This document shows positions 17,280-25,977 of a stretch of 64,000 bases of DNA, in pieces. Every line of letters begins with the position of its first letter. Within the stretch, counting starts at the first letter, position 1. The notes below the pieces were generated by a model. It had not been told where the DNA came from, did no database searches, and worked only from the letters and a program-made list of their open reading frames with translations. The position numbers were made by a program, and so were the translations under genes. Location: positions 62,001-126,000 of the forward strand of contig SKJC01000002.1 of assembly GCA_007116155.1 (NCBI GenBank), given 5' to 3'. This DNA is from Candidatus Babeliaceae bacterium (lineage in GTDB: Bacteria > Babelota > Babeliae > Babelales > Babelaceae).

Positions 17280-18806
17280 TCATGATATGAAAGATGGTTT
17301 CAGCGTTTCTTGTAGTAATGTTAATGGTATATCCTTAATATTGGTAAACTGCATAGGATTTGAAGGTGCTCTATGCCATATTTCAATGCGCCAATCTTGG
17401 GCAGCATTTTCATTTTTCATTTTGTCCATAAACCAAATAGAAAAATCTGACAATAAAGCGTTCCGCATTAGTACGAAATTTGAATTCTTTACTAACTCCG
17501 CTTCTAAAAACAAAATTTCAGGAAACAAAACCGGATATATATCTTTTAAACCTATAAATTCCTTTTTCTCAACAGAAAATTTATCACGCTTTAAAAAAGT
17601 TACATTAACAGGCAATAACGACTGATCAAGATTTAAATCCACCCCAACAAAAAGGGCAATTTCATCATCTTCTTTTAGAATCTGCTCACACAGCAAAGAG
17701 CTAGATCTAACAACCAACGAACTAAAAGAATAATCAAATTTGAAATCAACACTAGGAAACATTTTTTTTAAGATATCTTCGAACGCAAAACATACATTAT
17801 TAAAAAAAGAATCCTCCTTTTTCCTCAGCCAAATTTTCTTATCATATTCCGCCATGGAATAAGGGTTATCTATCTCCGTATAATAAAGATTATCTTGTAA
17901 AAACAACCGTACATTCTTGATAGTTTGATTTTTACTTAATATTTTTGTAATCAAAACTAAGTCTTGATACATATACCCGCTACCAATACTGGCGTACAAT
18001 AACTTGGATGCATTTTTTTCTCCGATTTGTTTTTCAACATCTTCTACAACAAGTTTTTCAAAATAACTACGTACATCCGGATTTATAGAGCCACTATCTG
18101 TTGTTTGTCGACGAAGTGGTGGACAATCACACTCATCAAACAAAAACAAAGGAAACTCTTGCAATCTCTCTATAACAAAATTATTTGCCTTCTTAATCGA
18201 AGGAAAAATATGATCAAAACACCTCGGGGCGATAACTAACTCATCACAATACGAAGGATACTTTCGATGTATAAGCTCCAATAAATCTCCCGGTCGATCA
18301 ACCAAAAGTTCTCGTATATATTCTGGATTCTTTATCGTTACGCGATCCTCTTGTATAGATGCTTGCTCAAAAGCATCACCTTCTTTCAAACCTAGAGCCT
18401 CGCGGATTAAAACCTCCTCATTATCAAGTTTGAACTCATCTTCTTTTCGTAAAAAATTTTCAACGCTCGAAGATGCATTTGAAGACAAAAGACCACGCTT
18501 CTCTTCTGTTACAGTTACACAATGCGATCGTAATGTATGAATCTCCGGTTGTTGTTGTTTCTTTAGATACTTTTTCACCGAATCTAAAACATAATGAAAT
18601 CGATTATAAAATGAATCCCAAACACCTATTTTATATAACGCATACACGCCGCCAAGACTTAGTACCGAACTCAAGTAAAATGCAGGAGACGAAAACAATC
18701 GCGCACCAGTAACTTTATTTGAATTAGATTGCGCAAAAGATGGCAAACAGCAGACAATAAAAAAACTTACAACAAAAATTCGAATCGAATATCTCTTAGA
18801 AAACAT
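17280..18806 (-). CDS. Secreted hypothetical protein with a hairpin-controlled start
   Basis: Unrecognised 508-residue protein. It has a signal peptide (IFVVSFFIVCCLPSFA, then QSNSN), a second hydrophobic stretch (AFYLSSVLSLGGVYALYKIG, about residues 41-60) and a long mixed-charge body without a motif I can name. The middle (about residues 230-400) alternates hydrophobic and polar residues as in a folded alpha/beta domain. AGAGGTGA sits 7 bases before the ATG, an exceptionally good ribosome binding site for this genome, but it is partly built into a 19-bp hairpin. The gene stands alone between the rpsT terminator and the convergent penicillin-binding protein gene. Confidence 0.8.
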   Translation of the reverse strand: MFSKRYSIRIFVVSFFIVCCLPSFAQSNSNKVTGARLFSSPAFYLSSVLSLGGVYALYKIGVWDSFYNRFHYVLDSVKKYLKKQQQPEIHTLRSHCVTVTEEKRGLLSSNASSSVENFLRKEDEFKLDNEEVLIREALGLKEGDAFEQASIQEDRVTIKNPEYIRELLVDRPGDLLELIHRKYPSYCDELVIAPRCFDHIFPSIKKANNFVIERLQEFPLFLFDECDCPPLRRQTTDSGSINPDVRSYFEKLVVEDVEKQIGEKNASKLLYASIGSGYMYQDLVLITKILSKNQTIKNVRLFLQDNLYYTEIDNPYSMAEYDKKIWLRKKEDSFFNNVCFAFEDILKKMFPSVDFKFDYSFSSLVVRSSSLLCEQILKEDDEIALFVGVDLNLDQSLLPVNVTFLKRDKFSVEKKEFIGLKDIYPVLFPEILFLEAELVKNSNFVLMRNALLSDFSIWFMDKMKNENAAQDWRIEIWHRAPSNPMQFTNIKDIPLTLLQETLKPSFIS

Positions 18807-18816
18807 CGCAAATCAC

Positions 18817-18876
18817 CTCTTTTATTTATTTCAATCTACAAATCATTATAATTCAAAATTGAAATAAATAAAAGAG
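18817..18876 (-). promoter_or_regulatory. 19-bp leader hairpin overlapping the ribosome binding site
   Basis: Perfect inverted repeat: arm CTCTTTTATTTATTTCAAT (18817-18835), 22-base spacer, and its exact reverse complement (18858-18876). In the minus-strand transcript the 3' arm ends in AAAAGAG, whose last bases are part of the AGAGGTGA ribosome binding site of the 508-residue gene. The stem is almost all A-U, so it could melt with temperature or with ribosome or protein binding. It could also be a DNA operator. It is not a terminator, because the coding sequence starts 11 bases beyond it. Confidence 0.6.
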
Positions 18877-18887
18877 TCTGTAAACAA

Positions 18888-18913
18888 ATTAGGCACAAAA
18901 ACTTGTGCCTAAT
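18888..18913 (-). terminator. Terminator downstream of rpsT
   Basis: An 11-bp stem ATTAGGCACAA/TTGTGCCTAAT with a 4-base loop; the minus strand continues TTGTTT. It closes the rpmB-rpsT transcript. Confidence 0.75.
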
Positions 18914-18924
18914 GTATAAAACTT

Positions 18925-19203
18925 TTACGCTTCTGCGCGATATTGTTTAGCAACACGTTTTGCTAAACGGCTCAAACGGCGAGACGCTGCATTTTTATGC
19001 ACAAGACCTTTGCTCTTTGCACGAGACAAGCGTGCTGCAACATCTTGCAATAGAAGCTGTGTCTGCTCTTGTGATACATTTGTATCCAAAGCAACTTGTA
19101 CTTTTTTTACTGCAGTTTTAATTGCTGAACGACGGGCAAGATTTACCTGACGCTTCTTAGAACTTTTACGAACATTTTTTTTTGCAGACTTTGTATTTGC
19201 CAT
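18925..19203 (-). CDS. rpsT: 30S ribosomal protein S20
   Basis: Small primary-binding 16S rRNA protein. The 92-residue Lys/Arg/Ala-rich sequence begins MANTKSAKKNVRKSSKKR and contains GLVHKNAASRRLSRLAKRV, both typical of S20. It lies 10 bases downstream of rpmB on the same strand and is followed by a terminator. Confidence 0.96.
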   Translation of the reverse strand: MANTKSAKKNVRKSSKKRQVNLARRSAIKTAVKKVQVALDTNVSQEQTQLLLQDVAARLSRAKSKGLVHKNAASRRLSRLAKRVAKQYRAEA

Positions 19204-19213
19204 ATTTTCTCAC

Positions 19214-19417
19214 CTAGACGATCTTGCGAACAAGACTTGCCTTCAAACATTTTGTACAGATACAACCAGCATGAACCTTATTTTTTGGATCATTAGCGCA
19301 AGAATAGCGCATATGCTGGACGTTAGGATATACCCATTTTTTTGTACGGTTATTCGCATGACTTACATTATTTGCCACACGAGGCCGTTTTCCACAGTAA
19401 TCACAAATGCGTGACAT
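19214..19417 (-). CDS. rpmB: 50S ribosomal protein L28, zinc-binding form
   Basis: The 67-residue protein begins MSRICDYCGKRPRVANNVSHANNRTKK... and ends CTKCLKASLVRKIV. A CxxC near the start (C5, C8) and CICTKC near the end mark the four-cysteine zinc form. I chose the ATG at 19417 because AGGTGG lies 5 bases upstream and L28 starts with MSRxC. The longer frame from a GTG at 19453 is less likely. It forms a pair with rpsT. Confidence 0.95.
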   Translation of the reverse strand: MSRICDYCGKRPRVANNVSHANNRTKKWVYPNVQHMRYSCANDPKNKVHAGCICTKCLKASLVRKIV

Positions 19418-19587
19418 GTTACCACCTACTAAAAAATTGCTTATGTTTTTCACACAGCTAGTACTTCACTTACTTCACCAGTGTACAACAAACTCTTCAT
19501 TTTTCAAATAAAGAAACTAGATTCAACCGTTTATTACAAAGCTAAGCGTATCAAACTCTAAAAAAGAGGAGCTCACCCAGCCTCATA

Positions 19588-22224
19588 TTATGCTAAATTA
19601 TGGATCTCGCGAGGCGTAATCCCAAGCAATGCATAAATCTCTTCTGCAGACAATGTTTCACGCTCAATAAGCACACTTGCAAGCGCGTCAAGTTTATCGC
19701 GATTTTGAGTCATTAACTCACGAGCTTGATCATACGATATCATGACAATCTTTTGAACAGCTCTATCAACTCGTGCAGCCATATCCTGGGATAATTCGCC
19801 GACACCGCTACAAGATATAAGCCCTAACTCCTCAGACATGCCATAATCACAAACCATACGACGTGCAATCGAAGTTGCATTTTTCAAATCAGACGTAACA
19901 CCCGTAAATTGCTTCCTTAATACTAACTCTTCAGCAACGCGCCCCCCCAACGAAATAACTATTTTTGCCAAAAGCTCATCCTTGCTATGCGAGTAACGAT
20001 CCCGCTCTGGAAGACTTGCTGAATATCCCAAGGCATGACCGCGAGGCGCTATAGTAACCTTATGCAAGGGATCTGCAAAGTCAGGCTGCAAAAGTGTCAT
20101 TAATGCATGACCAGCCTCATGATACGCCGTTGCTTTAATATCTTCTTGCGATTGCCGCATTGAACTTGACCGCTTACCCATTAAGATTTTATCTCGCGCT
20201 TCATCAAAATCAGCCAATGCTACAACCTCACGATCCGAGCGTACTGCATGCACAGCCGCCTCATTTACTAAGTTTGCTAAATCAGCGCCACTAAACCCAG
20301 GAGTTCCTCGCGCAATTTTTTCAAGCTCAACAGCAGGATCAATCCGCACATCACGAACATGAACTTGTAAAATGTCACGCCGCGTATCTAAATCTGGATA
20401 CGGCACATCAACACGACGATCAAATCGACCAGCACGCGTTAACGCTGAATCGAGAATATCAGGACGATTAGTCGCTGCAAGAACAATAACCGATGTTCCA
20501 TCAGCATCAAATCCATCCATCTCCGTAAGCAACTGATTTAATGTTTGGCTATATTCTCGATCTCCTCCATCACCACCACGCTTCACACCAATAGCATCAA
20601 TTTCATCAATGAAAATAATACTTGGCGCCATACGACGAGCCTGGGCAAAAAGATCGCGAATACGCGATGCGCCAACGCCAACATATTTTTCAATAAACTC
20701 AGAGCCACTTGCACTGAAAAATGGACGTCCGGCTTCACCGGCAACTGCGCGCGCTAGCATAGTTTTTCCATTTCCCGGATCGCCAACAAGCAATACTCCG
20801 CGCGTTAACCGTGCCCCAATTTGCTGATATTTTGAAGGATCTTTTAAATACGCAATAAAATCTTCTAATTCTTCTTTTGCTTCTTTTAAACCAGCAACAT
20901 CAGAAAACCGAACTTTAATCTGCGAAGGCATATACACCCTTACAGAACTCTCTTCCGCGCCCGATGACTTATGCTCGCTTCGGCTCGCTTTTAATGAATC
21001 AACCAATTTTTTAAATGAAACATCAAAATCTTCCTGCGCAATAACATCACGCCCCTGTTTGGTCGCGTTGATAGCTGCCTGATTAACGCAATTTGCAAGA
21101 TCTGCGCCACTAAACCCTGCGCTTTCCTTAACAATCTTTTCAATGTCAATCTCAGGCGATAAACGAACCTTTTTCGTATGAATAGTAATCAAATCACGAC
21201 GAGCCTGCTCATCAGGAAACGGAACCGTAATCCGACGATCAAATCTACCAGCCCGTAACAGAGCCCGATCAAGAACACTTGGCATGTTAGTTGCTGCAAG
21301 TACAATTACCGGTGAATCACTCGAACTAAAACCATCCATTTCCGTAAGAAGTTGATTCAAGGTCTGCTCGCGCTCATCATGACCACCACCAAGACCACTC
21401 CCGCGACGACGCCCAATAGCATCAATTTCATCAATAAAAATAATAGCTGGCGCATTTTTACGAGCCTGAGCAAAAAGATCGCGAATTCGGCCGGCTCCTA
21501 CGCCAACATATACTTCCATAAAATCTGAACCGGTGATGCTAAAAAATGCGCAATTCGCTTCTCCAGCAACAGCTTTTGCCAACAATGTTTTTCCATTGCC
21601 TGGCTCACCAACAAGTAAAACACCACGCGGTATTTCAGCGCCAACACGACGATATTTTGTGGGATTTTTAAGAAAATCAACTAAATCTTGAAGTTCTTCT
21701 TTAGCTTCCGCAGCTCCCGCAACATCAGAAAATTTTACTTTAATCTGGGAAGGCATGTACATGCGGGCTGTGCTCTTAGATGGCGAGAATATACCCCCTG
21801 CACCCCCACTACCACTACCTCCGCGAAATTGTCGCAAGAACATCCAAGCAAGCCCAAACAACAGGACCAAACCAAATAATAACAACATGTACCAAAGATT
21901 AAAACCGGCCGTTTGTTCAACAACAGAAAAATCAACATTATGTTTACGCAATAAATCCCAATTTTGTGGAGTTTCTGCAATTACAGCTTCAAATTTTTTG
22001 CCCGTTTTTAGTTCACCGGCGACAAATGTCCCGGAAACAGTCACTTTTTTTACCTCACCCGCCTCTACTTGCTTCAGAAACTGAGAATATGAAAGCAGAT
22101 CGGTAGACTGAGTATAATCAGCCAATCGTGTTAGAGCAGCAAGAGCAACTACAAAAATAGCTACAAAGAGAACAACATTCCGCGGTGAGCCAGAAAATTT
22201 ATTAATTTTTTTATTAAACTTCAT
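19588..22224 (-). CDS. ftsH: FtsH-like membrane metalloprotease with two tandem AAA+ modules
   Basis: FtsH normally has a membrane anchor, one AAA+ module and an M41 zinc protease (about 640 residues). This protein has 878. Two membrane helices (about 17-32 and 110-131) flank a periplasmic domain, then come two complete AAA+ modules. Module 1 has Walker A GEPGNGKT (206-213), Walker B IIFIDE (261-266) and Arg fingers R327/R330. Module 2 has Walker A GDPGNGKT (481-488), Walker B IIFIDE (536-541) and R600/R603. Both have the pore motif YVG and both begin MPSQIKV-K/R-FSDVAG, 275 residues apart, so module 1 arose by internal duplication. The protease has HEAGH (702-706) and the later acidic ligand in TSDLKNAT. 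The reading frame is uninterrupted. Confidence 0.96.
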   Translation of the reverse strand: MKFNKKINKFSGSPRNVVLFVAIFVVALAALTRLADYTQSTDLLSYSQFLKQVEAGEVKKVTVSGTFVAGELKTGKKFEAVIAETPQNWDLLRKHNVDFSVVEQTAGFNLWYMLLLFGLVLLFGLAWMFLRQFRGGSGSGGAGGIFSPSKSTARMYMPSQIKVKFSDVAGAAEAKEELQDLVDFLKNPTKYRRVGAEIPRGVLLVGEPGNGKTLLAKAVAGEANCAFFSITGSDFMEVYVGVGAGRIRDLFAQARKNAPAIIFIDEIDAIGRRRGSGLGGGHDEREQTLNQLLTEMDGFSSSDSPVIVLAATNMPSVLDRALLRAGRFDRRITVPFPDEQARRDLITIHTKKVRLSPEIDIEKIVKESAGFSGADLANCVNQAAINATKQGRDVIAQEDFDVSFKKLVDSLKASRSEHKSSGAEESSVRVYMPSQIKVRFSDVAGLKEAKEELEDFIAYLKDPSKYQQIGARLTRGVLLVGDPGNGKTMLARAVAGEAGRPFFSASGSEFIEKYVGVGASRIRDLFAQARRMAPSIIFIDEIDAIGVKRGGDGGDREYSQTLNQLLTEMDGFDADGTSVIVLAATNRPDILDSALTRAGRFDRRVDVPYPDLDTRRDILQVHVRDVRIDPAVELEKIARGTPGFSGADLANLVNEAAVHAVRSDREVVALADFDEARDKILMGKRSSSMRQSQEDIKATAYHEAGHALMTLLQPDFADPLHKVTIAPRGHALGYSASLPERDRYSHSKDELLAKIVISLGGRVAEELVLRKQFTGVTSDLKNATSIARRMVCDYGMSEELGLISCSGVGELSQDMAARVDRAVQKIVMISYDQARELMTQNRDKLDALASVLIERETLSAEEIYALLGITPREIHNLA

Positions 22225-22392
22225 ACTTATCCATCGCTATACGTACAAAATACAAATTATAAACACATTCTACATTCCCTGACCAATTGTACAAAAAACA
22301 CGATTTTTAACAATCGATACTTTCTTTACTATCTTTTTTTACTGTATCTAAAAAAATATAATAAACACAAGGGTTATCCCATTCACTAAAAC

Positions 22393-23685
22393 TTACCCAT
22401 GGGCAATATCGGTCGATTGTAAATAGGGCGACCATGACGGAAATTGTGCATATACACCCGGTTGAGAAACCTGCCAGTCTTCGCCAGTCAACAAATCTCT
22501 AACACGAATTACACTCGAACAACCAACTTGAAAACAGTAACCACAATACCGCCCACACGGAGAAAGCGTTGGATCAGTTTTTATTCCAACCCCCTGAGTT
22601 ATTGGACGAAGCGTACGCCGCACAAGATCAAACTCCTGCAACTGCATAGTTTCTTTATCTTTAGAGGCAAACACCAACCGATTACCTTGGGTAGAATAGG
22701 TAGGAGCAACATGATACCCTTTGCTCGTTATCATTTCGCTCGCCATTTTCTTCACATCATAAAAACAGATGTTACCATTTGAGCAATAAAAAACGCCCCC
22801 ACCGGGTCCTAATACCGGCGTACCACAGGTTCCGGTAATACCTGGGATACATCGATGCTCCCATAGATTAGTTGCTCCATTAAACTGCAATTGCCAAATC
22901 GCTCCAGAATGCGCATAAACAACGCGATCGGATTCCTGATCATAACAAATACCGACACTAGTCCCATCGCGATCAAGCAATCGATACCGTCGACCATGCA
23001 TATCTATACCAACAAAACGAACATTGTGGGGAGTAAACTCTGAAATAGCAATAAATTGACGCGGTGCCGGCTTTCCCCAGCTTGGACTTACTAAAATACG
23101 ACTAGAATCGTAGAGTACAGTATGCTCTTGACCCTGAACATCGGTTAACCAAAGAATACTACCCTTTTCTCTAGCCTTGCGCTCGACAAATGCTATTTTT
23201 GTTAAAAAAGGAGGTACTTGCGCTACAAGCGCTTCAATCACTCGAACAGCTATCTGTGCTGCCGTATCGCGCAAAGAAGAACACAAAAGCTTGCGCCCCT
23301 GTACCATTGTTCCACCATCCGTATCATAAAGACGCCAATCAACACTATTTGAATCATCTTCTGAAATAGAAATAAGCAGCGCTGCATCAAAACCACGCTC
23401 AAAAAGTTCTCGAATCTGAGATTTTTTCTTAGGGAGAGACGTTCGAATTTCTGCGCAGACAGAAAACCTGGACCCAAAAGATAATTTTTGACGCACATCT
23501 TCAAGGAATACTTCAATTTTTTTGTGCTGTGTTGCCAAAAGAGCCACCATGCCGACATAAATCTTCATTGGTTCAATGCCAACTTCCTCATTTGAGATAC
23601 CAAAGACAATCGCTTCCTCCGACTCGGCGAAAACCAAAGAACCGCCAAAAATCACACAAAGAAACAACCACATATATATTTTCAT
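22393..23685 (-). CDS. tolB: TolB-like periplasmic beta-propeller protein
   Basis: TolB links the Tol motor to peptidoglycan-associated outer-membrane partners. From the ATG at 23685 the protein has 430 residues, close to the usual TolB length. It has a signal peptide (MKIYMWLFLCVIFGGSLVFA), an N-terminal alpha/beta domain of about 150 residues, and a C-terminal propeller with TolB-type blades such as HVAPTYSTQGNRLVFASKD and KTDPTLSPCGRYCGYC. Similarity is divergent and the call leans on its place as last gene of tolQ-tolR-tolA-tolB. A GTG at 23700 could give a five-residue longer form. Confidence 0.82.
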   Translation of the reverse strand: MKIYMWLFLCVIFGGSLVFAESEEAIVFGISNEEVGIEPMKIYVGMVALLATQHKKIEVFLEDVRQKLSFGSRFSVCAEIRTSLPKKKSQIRELFERGFDAALLISISEDDSNSVDWRLYDTDGGTMVQGRKLLCSSLRDTAAQIAVRVIEALVAQVPPFLTKIAFVERKAREKGSILWLTDVQGQEHTVLYDSSRILVSPSWGKPAPRQFIAISEFTPHNVRFVGIDMHGRRYRLLDRDGTSVGICYDQESDRVVYAHSGAIWQLQFNGATNLWEHRCIPGITGTCGTPVLGPGGGVFYCSNGNICFYDVKKMASEMITSKGYHVAPTYSTQGNRLVFASKDKETMQLQEFDLVRRTLRPITQGVGIKTDPTLSPCGRYCGYCFQVGCSSVIRVRDLLTGEDWQVSQPGVYAQFPSWSPYLQSTDIAHG

Positions 23686-23708
23686 ACAAGTCTTACCCAC
23701 GAGAAGAG

Positions 23709-24773
23709 TTATATATCTTTTCCAAATTCAACCATTATACGCTTCCCCCAAAACACCGCCGGATAAACCGCCCGATGCAATGCCGCACGCGCTGCAAGAT
23801 CATAAGCAACCACCCCCGATGATTGCATAATTGACGCCGACTCTACAGATCCACCGGCAGACAAGACAAGCAAAACTTGCGCATGCAGCGAGCTACTTAA
23901 CCCCCTAGGCAACCGCCAGACCCGACGAATTGCTCCAACAAACGCCTCAACATCACGGTCAAATTCGGCTGATGAATCAGCATCTACCGCAAAACAAGCA
24001 TCACAAAGAGCATCTTGCTTTCTTTCAAAAAGTGGAACGACTGGCGCTTCTACCACAACGGGCTCAGCTTCGATAGGCTTTACCGGATGCACAACTTCCT
24101 TCGGTTCATTTTTTACGGGTGCAACCATTGGAGCAACGGGTGCAATCGATTCCAGCTTTTCAGGTTTCTTCGGTGCTGGAGTGACGCTAGTCTTTTTCTC
24201 TACTGGCTGCTTTTCTGGTGGTTGCGTCTTGGTCACCGCCTGAGAAGTTGAAACCTCGATTTTTGCCACAGCTTTTTCTGGTACAATTTTTTTTGTCATC
24301 GCCAAGGCCTGTTTTTTCGACTCAGGCAAAACTTTTTTTACTGGTGCTACGCAAGGCTTTAATTTTTCTTTCGTTTTCCTAGCCGGACTTTTTGAAGGTT
24401 TTTTCACAGGTTCTTTTTTCTTGGGCACTATCGGCACTGCTGGTTTTACTAGTTTTTTAGGCGGCGCTGGCTTTTTCTTAGAAATCACCGGTTTCTTTAC
24501 AACAGGCAAAGTCGGGACTGACGCTTTTTTCCCTGAGGCGCCCATTTTTTCCCTTTTCTCGACAGTTTTTTTTCGTTGTTGAGAAAATGAACGTAACACG
24601 ATACGAGCAGGAGAGCGCCGCAAAGAGATTGCGAGTACATCATTGGCTGCTGGACGCCACATATAGCCAAGAACCAATAAAATACTGAAAAAAGAAAGAC
24701 TCGCGGCCCCGAAAGCCTTATATACGATTCGATCAGCTAATTTTGGAATACTTTTCTGTTGCGAGGGCAACAT
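23709..24773 (-). CDS. tolA: TolA/TonB-type energy-transducing protein
   Basis: Spans the periplasm and couples the TolQR motor to outer-membrane partners. From the ATG at 24773 (AGGTGG 8 bases upstream) it has 354 residues: one membrane helix (about 24-40), a long Lys/Pro/Val-rich spacer (about 60-245) with many KKP, PVK and APV repeats, and a C-terminal domain of about 90 residues beginning ...VEAFVGAIRRVWRLP, with VLLVLSAGGSVESASIMQSSG resembling TonB_C/TolA_C (helix, then GxVxxxxVxxSSG). It overlaps the end of tolR by about 40 bases, so it is translationally coupled. TolA is preferred over TonB because of tolB downstream. Confidence 0.82.
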   Translation of the reverse strand: MLPSQQKSIPKLADRIVYKAFGAASLSFFSILLVLGYMWRPAANDVLAISLRRSPARIVLRSFSQQRKKTVEKREKMGASGKKASVPTLPVVKKPVISKKKPAPPKKLVKPAVPIVPKKKEPVKKPSKSPARKTKEKLKPCVAPVKKVLPESKKQALAMTKKIVPEKAVAKIEVSTSQAVTKTQPPEKQPVEKKTSVTPAPKKPEKLESIAPVAPMVAPVKNEPKEVVHPVKPIEAEPVVVEAPVVPLFERKQDALCDACFAVDADSSAEFDRDVEAFVGAIRRVWRLPRGLSSSLHAQVLLVLSAGGSVESASIMQSSGVVAYDLAARAALHRAVYPAVFWGKRIMVEFGKDI

Positions 24774-25176
24774 ATCGAACACCACCTAAATACTTTATAT
24801 CATCTACCATATGTACCACGTCACCGTATGAAACCGATTGATCTGCTTTTATCATAACAACTTGATCACCGCCACCACGCAACGCAATCGTGTTTTCAAG
24901 ATCTTTTAAAAAAGAATCTGGAGAGGTCTTTTGCTCCTCGATAAAAATAGTTTTATTTTTATCCAAATACACCGTAACGGGCTCTAAGGCAGATGCATCA
25001 TCATTTGTTGAGCTTGTTGGCAATTCAACCTGAATCATATTTTGCATAATTGGCATAGCAACCATAAAAATAATCAACAACACCAATACGGCATCAATCA
25101 ATGGCGTCAACGTAATTTCTATAGCATAAGGACGATTAACTCGACGCCCAGTCTTTTTTCCAGCTATTTCGCGCAT
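24733..25176 (-). CDS. tolR: TolR/ExbD-type proton-channel subunit
   Basis: A 147-residue inner-membrane protein with one helix and a periplasmic domain. The membrane helix carries the essential acidic residue D28 in LTPLIDAVLVLLIIFMV, which forms the proton path with TolQ. The periplasmic part ends with the family segment YGDVVHMVDDIKYLGGVRYVALAT. It overlaps tolQ by 13 bases and tolA by about 40, a tightly packed operon. Confidence 0.93.
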   Translation of the reverse strand: MREIAGKKTGRRVNRPYAIEITLTPLIDAVLVLLIIFMVAMPIMQNMIQVELPTSSTNDDASALEPVTVYLDKNKTIFIEEQKTSPDSFLKDLENTIALRGGGDQVVMIKADQSVSYGDVVHMVDDIKYLGGVRYVALATEKYSKIS

Positions 25177-25862
25177 TCGACCACCTGCTTTTCAACAACA
25201 CCTTCCATTGAAACCATCACTTGATCGAGCTCAAATTCAAACGAACGAATATAGGTAGTAATCATATGAAATAAAACAAAAGCAGGAATGGCAACAACTA
25301 AACCGCCAAAGGTTGTAAGCAATGCTTCAGCTATTCCAGGTGCTATAGATGCTAAATCAGCACTCCCTACACGCCCAATTGCCATAAATGACTGAATTAA
25401 ACCGGTAATAGTTCCAAAAAGACCTATTAACGGGGCAACTGCTGCGCTGACAGATAAAAAAGAAACAAGATGATATTGATCTTCAACGATCCGATTAAAA
25501 CTCAACGTCATAGCAGTCGAAAATGCTTGCGCATCTTCTTCTGTTAAAGTCCCCTGCTGACCACCACGCGCCTCAATGTTTTTCTTTAAAGCACTCAGAC
25601 CTTTGTGCAACAAGCGGCCAGGCTGCGTTCCCGAAATCGAAACAGCCAATTGCAAAAGATCAGCAAGAGAAACTGCCTGATCGATCATTTTTTGCGCTTG
25701 TTCAACTTGCAACCGATATTCACGTATTAAAAAATATTTATAAAAAAATAGGAAAAGAACTAAAAAAAGAACGACCCCGGCTCCCAGCAAAATACATTTG
25801 CTTAAAAAACTTGAATGGAGCATCAACCCCCAAAATGATTGCGCCGCAAATACATGCTTCAT
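25164..25862 (-). CDS. tolQ: TolQ/ExbB-type proton-channel subunit
   Basis: Three-helix inner-membrane subunit of the Tol motor. From the ATG at 25862 (GAGGG 5 bases upstream) it has 232 residues: an N-terminal helix (about 22-43), a cytoplasmic loop, and the conserved channel helices SVSAAVAPLIGLFGTITGLIQSF and APGIAEALLTTFGGLVVAIPAFVLF, both diagnostic for ExbB/TolQ/MotA. A TTG at 25874 is in frame but less likely. It is first in the tolQ-tolR-tolA-tolB cluster. No pal gene is seen in the window. Confidence 0.93.
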   Translation of the reverse strand: MKHVFAAQSFWGLMLHSSFLSKCILLGAGVVLFLVLFLFFYKYFLIREYRLQVEQAQKMIDQAVSLADLLQLAVSISGTQPGRLLHKGLSALKKNIEARGGQQGTLTEEDAQAFSTAMTLSFNRIVEDQYHLVSFLSVSAAVAPLIGLFGTITGLIQSFMAIGRVGSADLASIAPGIAEALLTTFGGLVVAIPAFVLFHMITTYIRSFEFELDQVMVSMEGVVEKQVVECAK

Positions 25863-25977
25863 ACAAACCCTCAAATCAAACGTCTGTTAAATTTTTCTCT
25901 CTTCTAGTAAACCTTAAATATTTTCCCATAAAAATCTAGTCCAAGCATGAGAATACAAGAGTTTTTTGGCCGTTTAA

